Shown here piece after piece: positions 1 to 5,749 of a stretch of 5,749 nucleotides of DNA. The stretch is from an uncultured bacterium (GTDB taxonomy: Bacteria; Bacteroidota; Ignavibacteria; Kapaibacteriales; UBA2268): the NCBI GenBank assembly GCA_937875295.1, contig CALLXS010000037.1, positions 1 to 5,749 on the forward strand. The letters are read 5' to 3'. A model generated the notes under the pieces. The model searched no databases. It saw only the letters and a list, made by a program, of their open reading frames with translations, and was not told the origin of the DNA. A program made the position numbers and the translations under genes. The first letter of the stretch is position 1; every line of letters begins with the position of its first letter.

Positions 1-75
1 ACCCTCCCAATGGGTGCAAGCGACCTTCATGTCGTTTATTGTACATTTTTTCTCATGAATCAGAAAGGAGGACTT
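1..75 (+). other. Phage-like leader upstream of the portal start, no gene identified
   Basis: This stretch lies between the window edge and the portal start codon. Its G+C is about 42% over the first 60 bases, clearly above the AT-rich core. The portal frame stays open to the window edge through ATGs at 10 and 55, but neither has a good ribosome binding site, so translation from there is unlikely. In SPP1-like and related phages the gene just before the portal encodes the large terminase subunit. One of the other two forward frames here (stop at 56-58 or 87-89) could be its last codons, but I recognise no terminase motif in so short a piece. Confidence 0.35.
62..71 (+). promoter_or_regulatory. 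Strong Shine-Dalgarno that sets the portal start
   Basis: The sequence AGAAAGGAGG ends four bases before the ATG at 76. It is a near-perfect match to the 16S rRNA anti-Shine-Dalgarno, as is typical of Firmicutes and their phages. It decides the start at 76 over the in-frame ATGs at 10 and 55. No chromosomal gene further along the window has a comparable site, which supports a different origin for this end. Confidence 0.85.
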
Positions 76-570
76 ATGAAAGGTATTGAATATTTACGGA
101 AAAAACTAAATAAACACGGAAAAAGAGTTAATTTACGATATAAACAGTACGACATGAAATACCAGGATTCGGATGTGGGGATAACTATACCATCTGAAAT
201 TAGATCAAGATATAAATCAACTTTAGGCTGGTGTGCAAAGGCAGTTGATAGCCTTGCGGACAGGTTAGTATTTAGAGAATTTGAAAATGATAACTTTGAA
301 ATCAACGGAATTTTTAATATGAATAATCCTGATCTTGTCGATGAATATAATCAAAAGATTGAAGACTATAGAGAAGAAAAATCAATTTTCATATCTCAAA
401 ATTTAAAAAAGAATAATGACGAAGAAATTATAGATTTAGAAGAAAATCAAGAAAATTTTGAAGAAAATACTGAGATAGATATAAATGAAAATGATTTTGG
501 GAATGAAATAAACGATGATAATTTTAATGAATTAAATATTGATGATTTAGAAAATATTGATTCAATTTAA
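76..570 (+). CDS. Phage portal protein N-terminal fragment fused in frame to an acidic tail (chimeric ORF)
   Basis: The ORF has 164 codons. Its first ~86 residues look like the N-terminus of an SPP1 gp6-type phage portal protein, the ring at the capsid vertex through which DNA is packaged. Recognisable pieces are the start MKGIEYLRKKL, the segment LGWCAKAVDSLADRLVFREF (about residues 50-69) and FNMNNPD (about 80-86). Full portals of this family run to roughly 400-500 residues, so the stem, wing and clip regions are absent. After NNPD the protein turns into an unrelated tail of 78 residues with 27 Asp/Glu and about 15 Asn. G+C falls from about 35% (1-300) to about 20% (331-570) at the same place. 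No function can be expected from the portal part. It is most likely an assembly chimera, less likely a real recombination scar. The portal identity rests on recognised family motifs, not on a search. Confidence 0.75.
   Translation: MKGIEYLRKKLNKHGKRVNLRYKQYDMKYQDSDVGITIPSEIRSRYKSTLGWCAKAVDSLADRLVFREFENDNFEINGIFNMNNPDLVDEYNQKIEDYREEKSIFISQNLKKNNDEEIIDLEENQENFEENTEIDINENDFGNEINDDNFNELNIDDLENIDSI
334..570 (+). other. Acidic, Asn-rich C-terminal tail, probably the 3' end of a separate chromosomal gene
   Basis: This is the second part of the chimeric ORF. It opens with a short charged stretch that could be helical (VDEYNQKIEDYREEK) and continues as a low-complexity run of Glu, Asp, Asn and Ile up to the stop, with only about five Lys/Arg. 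Its composition matches the AT-rich core, and it ends 12 bases before the CPBP protease gene, so it probably belongs to that transcription unit. The true 5' part of its gene is not in the window. I do not recognise the family. A small cytoplasmic protein with a disordered acidic tail is the most that can be said. Confidence 0.55.
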
Positions 571-582
571 GAATTAGCAAAA

Positions 583-1458
583 ATGAAATTATTGGAAGAA
601 AAATTATCGATTTGGTGGGTTAGAGTTATTGCTTATATGCTAATAGCTGTAGTATTATATGTAATATTAAATTCGCTTGTCGTTGATAGTAATTATTTTG
701 CTTTAACATTATGCATGATAGCTCTTTTACCAAATGTTATAATAGAAGCTTTAAGAACTACAAATAAATTTTATTTGTTTGGAATAATGGTCAATTCTTT
801 GACATTAAAAGAAATATTAATGGGAATTGTACTTGCATTAATGAATATAATTTTTGTTCTTTTATTAGCTTTTGCAATGAATGGTAATCAATTAAATTAT
901 AATTTTTTCTTTGATAATTCAGTTTTGTTTCTATTGATTGATTTTCTGTTGCTAGCCAGTTTTGAAGAATTTTTATTTAGAGGTGAAATATTTCAATCAT
1001 TTTATGAAAAGTTTGGAAAGATAATTTCTGTAGTAATTTTTTCATTATTATTTTCTATTGTACATTTTGACCACTTACTCTTTAATTGGATATTTTTTAT
1101 TAATTTATTTTTAGGTGGAGTAGTACTTTCATTAATGTATCTACAAACTCGTTCTTTGTGGTTACCAATTTCTTTTCATTTTTGTTGGAATATAATGCAA
1201 CAATTATTTTTAGGTAGTAATGTAAGTGGAAATTATTCGAGTATTTATTTTGTTGATATAAGAATTTCTGAGCTTAATTCAATTTTTTATGGCGGAGAAT
1301 TAGGAATAGAGGGTGGGTTAGTCACATCTTTGATTATGATTATCAATATAATAATAGTGTTAAAATTTGCAAAAACGTCACCTTATATAAATTCGAAATT
1401 ATTCAAGCGATACTATGCTGAATCTGAGCTATTATATAATAAAAGTTTAAAAAAATGA
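583..1458 (+). CDS. CPBP-family intramembrane glutamic protease (Abi/Rce1-like)
   Basis: This is a 291-residue polytopic membrane protein with about eight hydrophobic segments (roughly 13-34, 39-56, 80-98, 113-127, 147-163, 168-187, 193-212 and 246-262). It has the three CPBP/Abi motifs: EEFLFRGE with E128, E129 and R133; FSIVH with F157 and H161; and HFCWN with H199 and N203. In the family the glutamates and histidines form the active site of an intramembrane protease related to Rce1, the eukaryotic CAAX protease. Bacterial members are mostly of unknown substrate; some act in bacteriocin self-immunity, and nothing nearby supports that here. The ATG at 583 follows the upstream stop by 12 bases and has no Shine-Dalgarno, only an A-rich stretch. 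The last ~30 residues are polar and probably cytoplasmic. All motif residues are present, so the enzyme is likely active. Family assignment is firm, the substrate unknown. Confidence 0.9.
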   Translation: MKLLEEKLSIWWVRVIAYMLIAVVLYVILNSLVVDSNYFALTLCMIALLPNVIIEALRTTNKFYLFGIMVNSLTLKEILMGIVLALMNIIFVLLLAFAMNGNQLNYNFFFDNSVLFLLIDFLLLASFEEFLFRGEIFQSFYEKFGKIISVVIFSLLFSIVHFDHLLFNWIFFINLFLGGVVLSLMYLQTRSLWLPISFHFCWNIMQQLFLGSNVSGNYSSIYFVDIRISELNSIFYGGELGIEGGLVTSLIMIINIIIVLKFAKTSPYINSKLFKRYYAESELLYNKSLKK

Positions 1459-1501
1459 ATAAAAAGATTAGTAAAAGTAATAATATAAAGTAAAAAAATA
1501 T
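1459..1501 (+). other. Short AT-rich spacer before the mutase gene
   Basis: This is the only gap of any size inside the core, 43 bases, almost all A and T. It has no hairpin with a T-run, so no terminator, and no Shine-Dalgarno before the ATG at 1502. AT-rich hexamers such as TAATAT could pass for a -10 box, but in this background they mean little. Whether the mutase operon has its own promoter here or reads through from the protease gene cannot be decided from the sequence. Confidence 0.5.
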
Positions 1502-2887
1502 ATGTCAATAATAAGATCAATATCGGGTCTAAGAGCCACAATACCTGATGATTTAACAGAAAAAGTAATCATATCATATTGTGATTCGTTTTCGAAATTA
1601 TTTCCTTTAGGTAAAATTGCCATAGGTAGAGATGGGCGACCATCTGGGGAATGGATTGAAAATATTTGTACAGATATTTTCTCTAAATTGGGACGAGATG
1701 TGGAATTATTAGGAATTGTGCCTACTCCTACCGTACAATTAATAGTAGAAAAGAATGACGACATCTCCTGTGGAATTGCAATTACTGCATCACATAACCC
1801 AAGCCAATGGAATGGACTAAAATTTATTAATAGTAAAGGTACTTTTATTGACTCAGTTGTTAATAATAAATTATGGTCATTAGTTGATGATTTTTCAGAA
1901 ATCACTATAAAGACTAAACTTGGTAAAATAAATCATTTTGAAAATCCACTACAAAAACATATTGATATTATTAAACAAATACCTATATTTTCTAATGATT
2001 TGATTCAGCAAATTAAAAATCGTAAATTTAAAATAGTTGTAGATGCTGTAAATGCTTCAGGTTCAAAAATAGTTCCTGAGCTTCTTAGAGATTTCAATTG
2101 TGAAGTAGTAGAATTATTTTGTGATAATTCTGGTGAATTTCCTCATACTCCTGAACCTCTCCCACAGAATTTAACTGAATTATGCAAATCAGTTATTGAA
2201 AATGAAGCAGATTTCGGTGTAGCAGTTGATCCTGATGCTGACAGATTAGTATTAATTGATGAAAAAGGAATTCCAATTGGAGAAGAGAGAACAATTTGCA
2301 TTGCAATTGATACTGTAATGCAGAATTTTGATTTATTTAAAATCAGTAGCAAGAATTATAGAAAAGTAGCTACAGTCAATTTGTCTACAACAATGTTAGC
2401 AGAAAAAATTTCAGAATCATATAATGGTAAATGTACATATTCACCTGTAGGAGAAATAAATGTCGTAAATAGAATGAAAGATGAAAACTCTATAATTGGT
2501 GGAGAAGGTAGTGGAGGAGTGATTTTACCAGAATGTCATTACGGTAGAGATTCTCTTGTTGGGATTGCTCTACTTTTAATTTCTTTGACACAAAATAATT
2601 CATCTTTAAGTCAATTAATTAATAAATTCCCGAAATTCGAAATGCAAAAAACAAAAATTGATTTTACCGGGAATATAGAAGAATTAATAAATAAGGTAAA
2701 AATCGAATTTAATTCAAAAAAAATTGATCTTCAAGATGGAATAAAAATAATTTTTGAAGATTCATGGGTACAATTAAGAAAATCAAATACAGAGCCAATT
2801 ATTCGAATAATTGCCGAAGGAAAAGATAAATTAGAAATTGAAAATCATATTTTAAAGGTCAAAGGCTTAATAAGTGAAAAACTATGA
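1502..2887 (+). CDS. glmM: Phosphoglucosamine mutase / phosphomannomutase family enzyme (GlmM-like)
   Basis: This cytoplasmic alpha-D-phosphohexomutase of 461 residues has the usual length and all four domains. The N-terminal SGLRA (8-12) fits the family start. The phosphoserine loop is TASHNP with catalytic S97. The Mg-binding loop is DPDADR with D243, D245 and D247. The sugar-binding loop is GGEGSGG with E335 and S337, and the phosphate-binding loop is RKSNTEPIIR (426-435). GlmM converts glucosamine-6-phosphate to glucosamine-1-phosphate for UDP-GlcNAc, hence peptidoglycan and LPS. Classical GlmM has GEQSGH and RPSGTEP; the SNTEP form also occurs in phosphomannomutases and in Bacteroidota proteins annotated as GlmM. 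Substrate preference is therefore open: glucosamine-phosphate is the better guess, and mannose- or glucose-phosphate cannot be excluded. The ATG lacks a Shine-Dalgarno. The gene overlaps dnaG by 14 bases. Confidence 0.85.
   Translation: MSIIRSISGLRATIPDDLTEKVIISYCDSFSKLFPLGKIAIGRDGRPSGEWIENICTDIFSKLGRDVELLGIVPTPTVQLIVEKNDDISCGIAITASHNPSQWNGLKFINSKGTFIDSVVNNKLWSLVDDFSEITIKTKLGKINHFENPLQKHIDIIKQIPIFSNDLIQQIKNRKFKIVVDAVNASGSKIVPELLRDFNCEVVELFCDNSGEFPHTPEPLPQNLTELCKSVIENEADFGVAVDPDADRLVLIDEKGIPIGEERTICIAIDTVMQNFDLFKISSKNYRKVATVNLSTTMLAEKISESYNGKCTYSPVGEINVVNRMKDENSIIGGEGSGGVILPECHYGRDSLVGIALLLISLTQNNSSLSQLINKFPKFEMQKTKIDFTGNIEELINKVKIEFNSKKIDLQDGIKIIFEDSWVQLRKSNTEPIIRIIAEGKDKLEIENHILKVKGLISEKL
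2861..2887 (+). promoter_or_regulatory. Weak Shine-Dalgarno and 14-base overlap that set the dnaG start
   Basis: The dnaG reading frame begins with GTG at 2874, directly after an in-frame TAA at 2871-2873, so nothing further upstream can be used. AAAGG at 2861-2865 lies eight bases before the GTG and may serve as a weak ribosome binding site inside the mutase gene. The mutase stop at 2885-2887 lies within the first codons of dnaG, an arrangement that favours translational coupling. Confidence 0.6.
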
Positions 2888-4751
2888 TTTAAGAGATGAA
2901 GTTTTAGCAAGAAGTGATATTGTAGAAATCATTGGAGAACATATTACTTTAAAAAAACGCGGAGCAAATTATATTGGGCTTTGTCCTTTTCATAATGAAA
3001 AGACTCCATCTTTTACTGTATCACCTGACAAACAAATCTTCAAATGCTTTGGCTGTGGAAAATCTGGAAATATCTTTACATTTTTGAAAGATATTAATGG
3101 AATGAGTTTTCGTGAAGTATTAATTTCTTTAGCAGAAAGATTTGGAGTGCCTTATGAAGAATCTAATCCTAAAAAACATCTTGAATATAACAAAAAGGAA
3201 ATTGCACTTCAGTCTTTGGAATTTGCAAATTCATTTTATCATAATATTCTTTATGATAAAGAGGGTGAAAAAGCTTTAAAATATTTATATAAAAGAGGAT
3301 TTACAGATGATACAATTAAAAAATTCGAATTAGGATATTCATTAGAAAATTGGACTGCTTTATATGATTATTTAACTTCAATGAGTTTTAAAGAAGAAGC
3401 TCTTTACGATGCCGGATTAATTATTAGCAAAACCGATAGCAAAAGAGTATGGGATAGATTTAGAGGGCGCTTAATGTTTCCAATTTATAATCAAATTGGT
3501 AAAGTCATAGGATTCGGAGCTAGGGATTTGTCAGACAAAAAAGATGTTGCAAAATATTTAAATTCTCCAGAAACAATAATTTATGATAAAAGTATAGCTC
3601 TATATGGTATTTTTAATGCTAAAGATGAAATTAGGACGAAAGAATATGCTATCCTATGTGAAGGTTATGCTGATGTAATTATGCTTTATCAAGCTGGTTT
3701 TAAAAATGCTATAGCTTCTTGTGGTACTGCATTAACTAAAGGACAATTAATAAATATTAAACGTTATACAACGAAAATATATCTTTCTTATGATTCAGAT
3801 TTTGCTGGAATAAATGCCACTTCAAAAGCTATCGAACTAGCTCTTCCAATGGGTTTTGATATTAAAGTAATTAATTTACCAAATGGCGAAGACCCTGATT
3901 CTTATATAAAAAATAATGGAAAGGAAAGTTTTTCTGATTTAATAAGAAAAGCAGTAGATTTCATAGAGCATCTTTATAATAAAGCTAATGAGAATAATAA
4001 AATTGATTCCCCAAGTGAAAAATCAAAATTTATTAAATATTGCGTAAAACTAATTTATTCTATCCCTGATAATTTACAATATGATTTTTATATCGCAAAA
4101 TTATCAAGTATAATGCATCTTTCTGAAAATCAAATTAAAAGTATTTACCGCTCTAAGCAGGCTGTAATTGAGGAAATTGAAGTAGAAGATAATAAGAATA
4201 TTTATATAAAAGAAATCGAAATTGAGGAATATCGAGAAGATAATTTGCTTAATGAGGAAAAATTAATATTTGAGCAAATTATTAATGATAAAGAATCATA
4301 TAATTATTGCAAGAATAAATTAAGTTTATCGTCTAAATTTTTTTATTCTGATTCTGCTAAAAATGTTTATGATATGCTAAATATTATTTATGAAAAATAT
4401 GATAATATAGCAACATTATTCGATACTGAGATTGAAGAGTTAGATAGAAAAATTCTTTCTTTTATAATTGACAATAATTTTAATTCTGAAATATTAAGCG
4501 ATAGATGGTCTGATTTCGCTGATGAAGATATTATTATAAATAAAGAAAAAATAATAAATGATTCACTTTTAGCAATTGAACTTTATAAAATTGAATTGCA
4601 AATAAATATTATTAAAAAAGATAATAACGGAATACAAGAAATTGAAAAATTGAAAATGTTAAGCAATTTAGCACAAGAGAAAATAATAATAAAAGAAGCA
4701 GTAGCTAATAATAACATAGAGTACTTAATTGAGAAATATCAAAACAAATAG
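2874..4751 (+). CDS. dnaG: DNA primase DnaG
   Basis: DnaG makes the RNA primers for lagging-strand synthesis and works with the replicative helicase DnaB. At 625 residues it has normal length and domain order. The N-terminal CHC2 zinc-binding domain has ligands C37, H40, C58 and C61. The RNA-polymerase domain includes DRFRGRLMFPI (194-204) and GFGARDLSD (213-221). The TOPRIM fold has EGYADV with E263 and D267, SCGTALT (282-288) and the metal pair YDSD (D307, D309), followed by NGEDPDSYIK (337-346). These are the known catalytic and template-contact motifs, and all are intact. The C-terminal part (about 430-625), where helicase-binding domains sit, is Glu/Ile/Asn/Lys-rich and poorly recognisable, as is common in this fast-evolving region. 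The start is GTG; the next in-frame Met (residue 77) lies beyond the zinc domain. The gene overlaps both neighbours. Confidence 0.97.
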   Translation: MKNYDLRDEVLARSDIVEIIGEHITLKKRGANYIGLCPFHNEKTPSFTVSPDKQIFKCFGCGKSGNIFTFLKDINGMSFREVLISLAERFGVPYEESNPKKHLEYNKKEIALQSLEFANSFYHNILYDKEGEKALKYLYKRGFTDDTIKKFELGYSLENWTALYDYLTSMSFKEEALYDAGLIISKTDSKRVWDRFRGRLMFPIYNQIGKVIGFGARDLSDKKDVAKYLNSPETIIYDKSIALYGIFNAKDEIRTKEYAILCEGYADVIMLYQAGFKNAIASCGTALTKGQLINIKRYTTKIYLSYDSDFAGINATSKAIELALPMGFDIKVINLPNGEDPDSYIKNNGKESFSDLIRKAVDFIEHLYNKANENNKIDSPSEKSKFIKYCVKLIYSIPDNLQYDFYIAKLSSIMHLSENQIKSIYRSKQAVIEEIEVEDNKNIYIKEIEIEEYREDNLLNEEKLIFEQIINDKESYNYCKNKLSLSSKFFYSDSAKNVYDMLNIIYEKYDNIATLFDTEIEELDRKILSFIIDNNFNSEILSDRWSDFADEDIIINKEKIINDSLLAIELYKIELQINIIKKDNNGIQEIEKLKMLSNLAQEKIIIKEAVANNNIEYLIEKYQNK

Positions 4752-5700
4752 TAAAATATCTTTTAAAAAAATATTTAAAATAATATTTTCGAAACCATTT
4801 TTAGGTGCACTTATTTTTGCATTTGCTCTTTGGGTTTATACTTCTCTAAATCAAGAATATAGAACAAATTTAAATATTCCAATCAAATTTTACCTACCAC
4901 ATTCGCGTGCTTTTATAGCATCTCCTCCAGAGAATATTACTATCAATGTGCGGGGATTAGGATGGCAAATACTAAATTCACAGTTTAGGAATACTGCATA
5001 CTGTAGCATTGACCTAACTAAAGAAGCAACTAAAGATACTACTTATGAAATTCATAGAGATTTGATTTTAAAAAATATTCAAAATCAAAATTATATGAAT
5101 GTTGTCGATGTTTATCCTGATTATATTAAATTAAATACTGGAAAAGTGGAAGATGTAACCGTTGAATTAAAACCAAATGTTATTATAACACCTAAAGAAG
5201 GCTATACTATAGTGGGTGATATTACAGTAAAACCAGATATTGTATTTTTAAGCGGTAACGAAACAGCTATTTCACAAATTAAAAGTTGGTCAACAAAATT
5301 CTATACTCTAGAAAATGTAAATTCTCCTATAAATATGCCTGTAGAATTGTCTGATAGTTTAAAAGGTGTAATTTCAGTATTAGATGAACCGGTTAGGTTA
5401 ATAGCTGATATTCAACAAATTGCTGAAATTGTAATTCCAGATGTGAAAGTGAAAATTATTGGCTCTAATTTACTTAAAAATCATTTCATTGATCCGCAGA
5501 ATTTGCAAGTAACAATCAGAGGAGGTATCAACGAAATTAAAAAAATGAATTTAGACCAAGTAACGGCATATATCGATTATCAACAAATCATTAATGATTC
5601 TACTGGGTTTATTTTCCCAAATGTGCAAGTACCTGATTTTTTAAAAGTGATAGGTATTAAACCTCATTACTTGTATCACAAAATAAAGTATCAATTGTAA
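4729..5700 (+). CDS. YbbR-domain membrane-anchored protein
   Basis: The protein has 323 residues: a basic N-terminus, one transmembrane helix at about 24-40 (FLGALIFAFALWVYTSL), then an extracytoplasmic part. Repeated beta-rich YbbR-like units are visible from their recurring pattern: PENITINVRGLGWQI (67-81), a segment around PDIVFLSGNETAISQIKSW (169-187) and PQNLQVTIRGGINEIKK (256-272). In Firmicutes the YbbR protein CdaR binds and modulates the diadenylate cyclase CdaA; in Bacteroidota the role of YbbR proteins is not settled. The frame opens with TTG at 4729, just after an in-frame TAA at 4726-4728. No ATG or GTG lies before the transmembrane segment, so TTG is the best start. No clear Shine-Dalgarno is seen, and the 23-base overlap with dnaG suggests coupling. 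The C-terminus appears complete. Confidence 0.85.
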   Translation: MRNIKTNSKISFKKIFKIIFSKPFLGALIFAFALWVYTSLNQEYRTNLNIPIKFYLPHSRAFIASPPENITINVRGLGWQILNSQFRNTAYCSIDLTKEATKDTTYEIHRDLILKNIQNQNYMNVVDVYPDYIKLNTGKVEDVTVELKPNVIITPKEGYTIVGDITVKPDIVFLSGNETAISQIKSWSTKFYTLENVNSPINMPVELSDSLKGVISVLDEPVRLIADIQQIAEIVIPDVKVKIIGSNLLKNHFIDPQNLQVTIRGGINEIKKMNLDQVTAYIDYQQIINDSTGFIFPNVQVPDFLKVIGIKPHYLYHKIKYQL

Positions 5701-5749
5701 AATGGCAAATCCGTGTTGCTTCCGGTATACAGCTTCCCTTTGCCCAAAA
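5701..5749. other. Terminal stretch of different composition, no gene identified
   Basis: After the ybbR stop the sequence changes abruptly to about 49% G+C (23 of 47 bases from 5703), against roughly 25% in the genes before it. All three forward frames stay open to the edge, one of them from an ATG at 5702, but 16 codons are too few to assign. One minus-strand frame is also open, with a stop at 5691-5693. The stretch may be the beginning of another gene, or a foreign scrap joined at a contig end; the composition favours the second. Confidence 0.45.

Noticed and set aside
1..15. Small hairpin ACCC / GGGT at the left edge
   Set aside because: Four pairs at a window edge are expected by chance.
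60..305. Open minus-strand frame opposite the portal fragment
   Set aside because: It mirrors the portal coding frame, has no Shine-Dalgarno and no recognisable protein; the forward reading has clear family motifs.
439..468. Repeated GAAGAAAAT in the acidic tail
   Set aside because: It follows from Glu-Glu-Asn runs in AT-rich coding sequence; only two copies, not an organised repeat.
76..1458. An anti-phage system made of a portal decoy and the CPBP protease
   Set aside because: The portal part differs from the rest in composition and initiation signal, and its end coincides with a likely join; adjacency alone does not support a functional pair.
1468..1905. Minus-strand open frame of 145 codons opposite the start of the mutase gene
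   Set aside because: The plus strand here encodes the conserved N-terminal domain with the TASHNP loop; the antisense product shows no domain and is a shadow.
2143..2352. Minus-strand open frame of 69 codons inside the mutase gene
   Set aside because: It is antisense to the DPDADR metal loop region and has no independent sign of being a gene.
5704..5744. Inverted repeat GGCAAA / TTTGCC as a possible terminator after ybbR
   Set aside because: The stem is only six pairs with a loop of 29 bases and no T-run follows, so it is not a credible terminator.
5691..5749. Minus-strand reading with KLYTGSNTDL, resembling the YTGSTNDL motif of GIY-YIG nucleases
   Set aside because: The motif is only partly matched and a stop follows within a few codons, where the nuclease domain should continue.
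1..5749. tRNA, rRNA, CRISPR array, riboswitch, insertion sequence or attachment site
   Set aside because: I looked on both strands and saw none; there is almost no non-coding sequence between 76 and 5700.

Overview
The window looks like a piece of a very AT-rich bacterial chromosome (roughly 25% G+C by eye). The best guess is the Bacteroidota/Chlorobiota (FCB) side of the tree. Three things suggest this: the phosphohexomutase has the signature variants GGEGSGG and RKSNTEP, familiar from Bacteroidota-type GlmM proteins; the YbbR protein is a single short-anchor form; and the chromosomal genes mostly lack Shine-Dalgarno sequences. This placement is inference from motifs and composition, not from a search.

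Layout, all genes on the + strand. Bases 1 to about 333 are phage-like: a strong Shine-Dalgarno and the first ~86 residues of an SPP1 gp6-type portal protein. Near base 331-345 this passes in frame into an Asp/Glu/Asn-rich tail (to 570) with much lower G+C (about 20% against about 35%). The tail looks like the 3' end of a different gene, belonging with what follows. Then come a CPBP-family intramembrane protease (583-1458), a phosphoglucosamine/phosphomannomutase (1502-2887), DNA primase DnaG (2874-4751) and a YbbR-domain membrane protein (4729-5700). The last ~47 bases (5703-5749) jump to about 49% G+C and carry no recognisable gene.

The mutase, dnaG and ybbR genes overlap by 14 and 23 bases and start at GTG and TTG, so they form one tightly coupled operon. 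It joins a cell-envelope precursor enzyme, the replication primase and a YbbR protein. In Firmicutes a YbbR protein (CdaR) and GlmM sit with the c-di-AMP cyclase CdaA; here the same two families flank dnaG and no cyclase is present in the window.

The core 583-5700 is ordinary and well supported. The two ends differ from it in composition. The simplest reading is that this is a metagenomic contig with a foreign or misassembled scrap at each end; a real phage insertion scar is the alternative. I found no convincing undescribed system. The portal/acidic-tail fusion is the one structure that needs checking before anyone believes or dismisses it.
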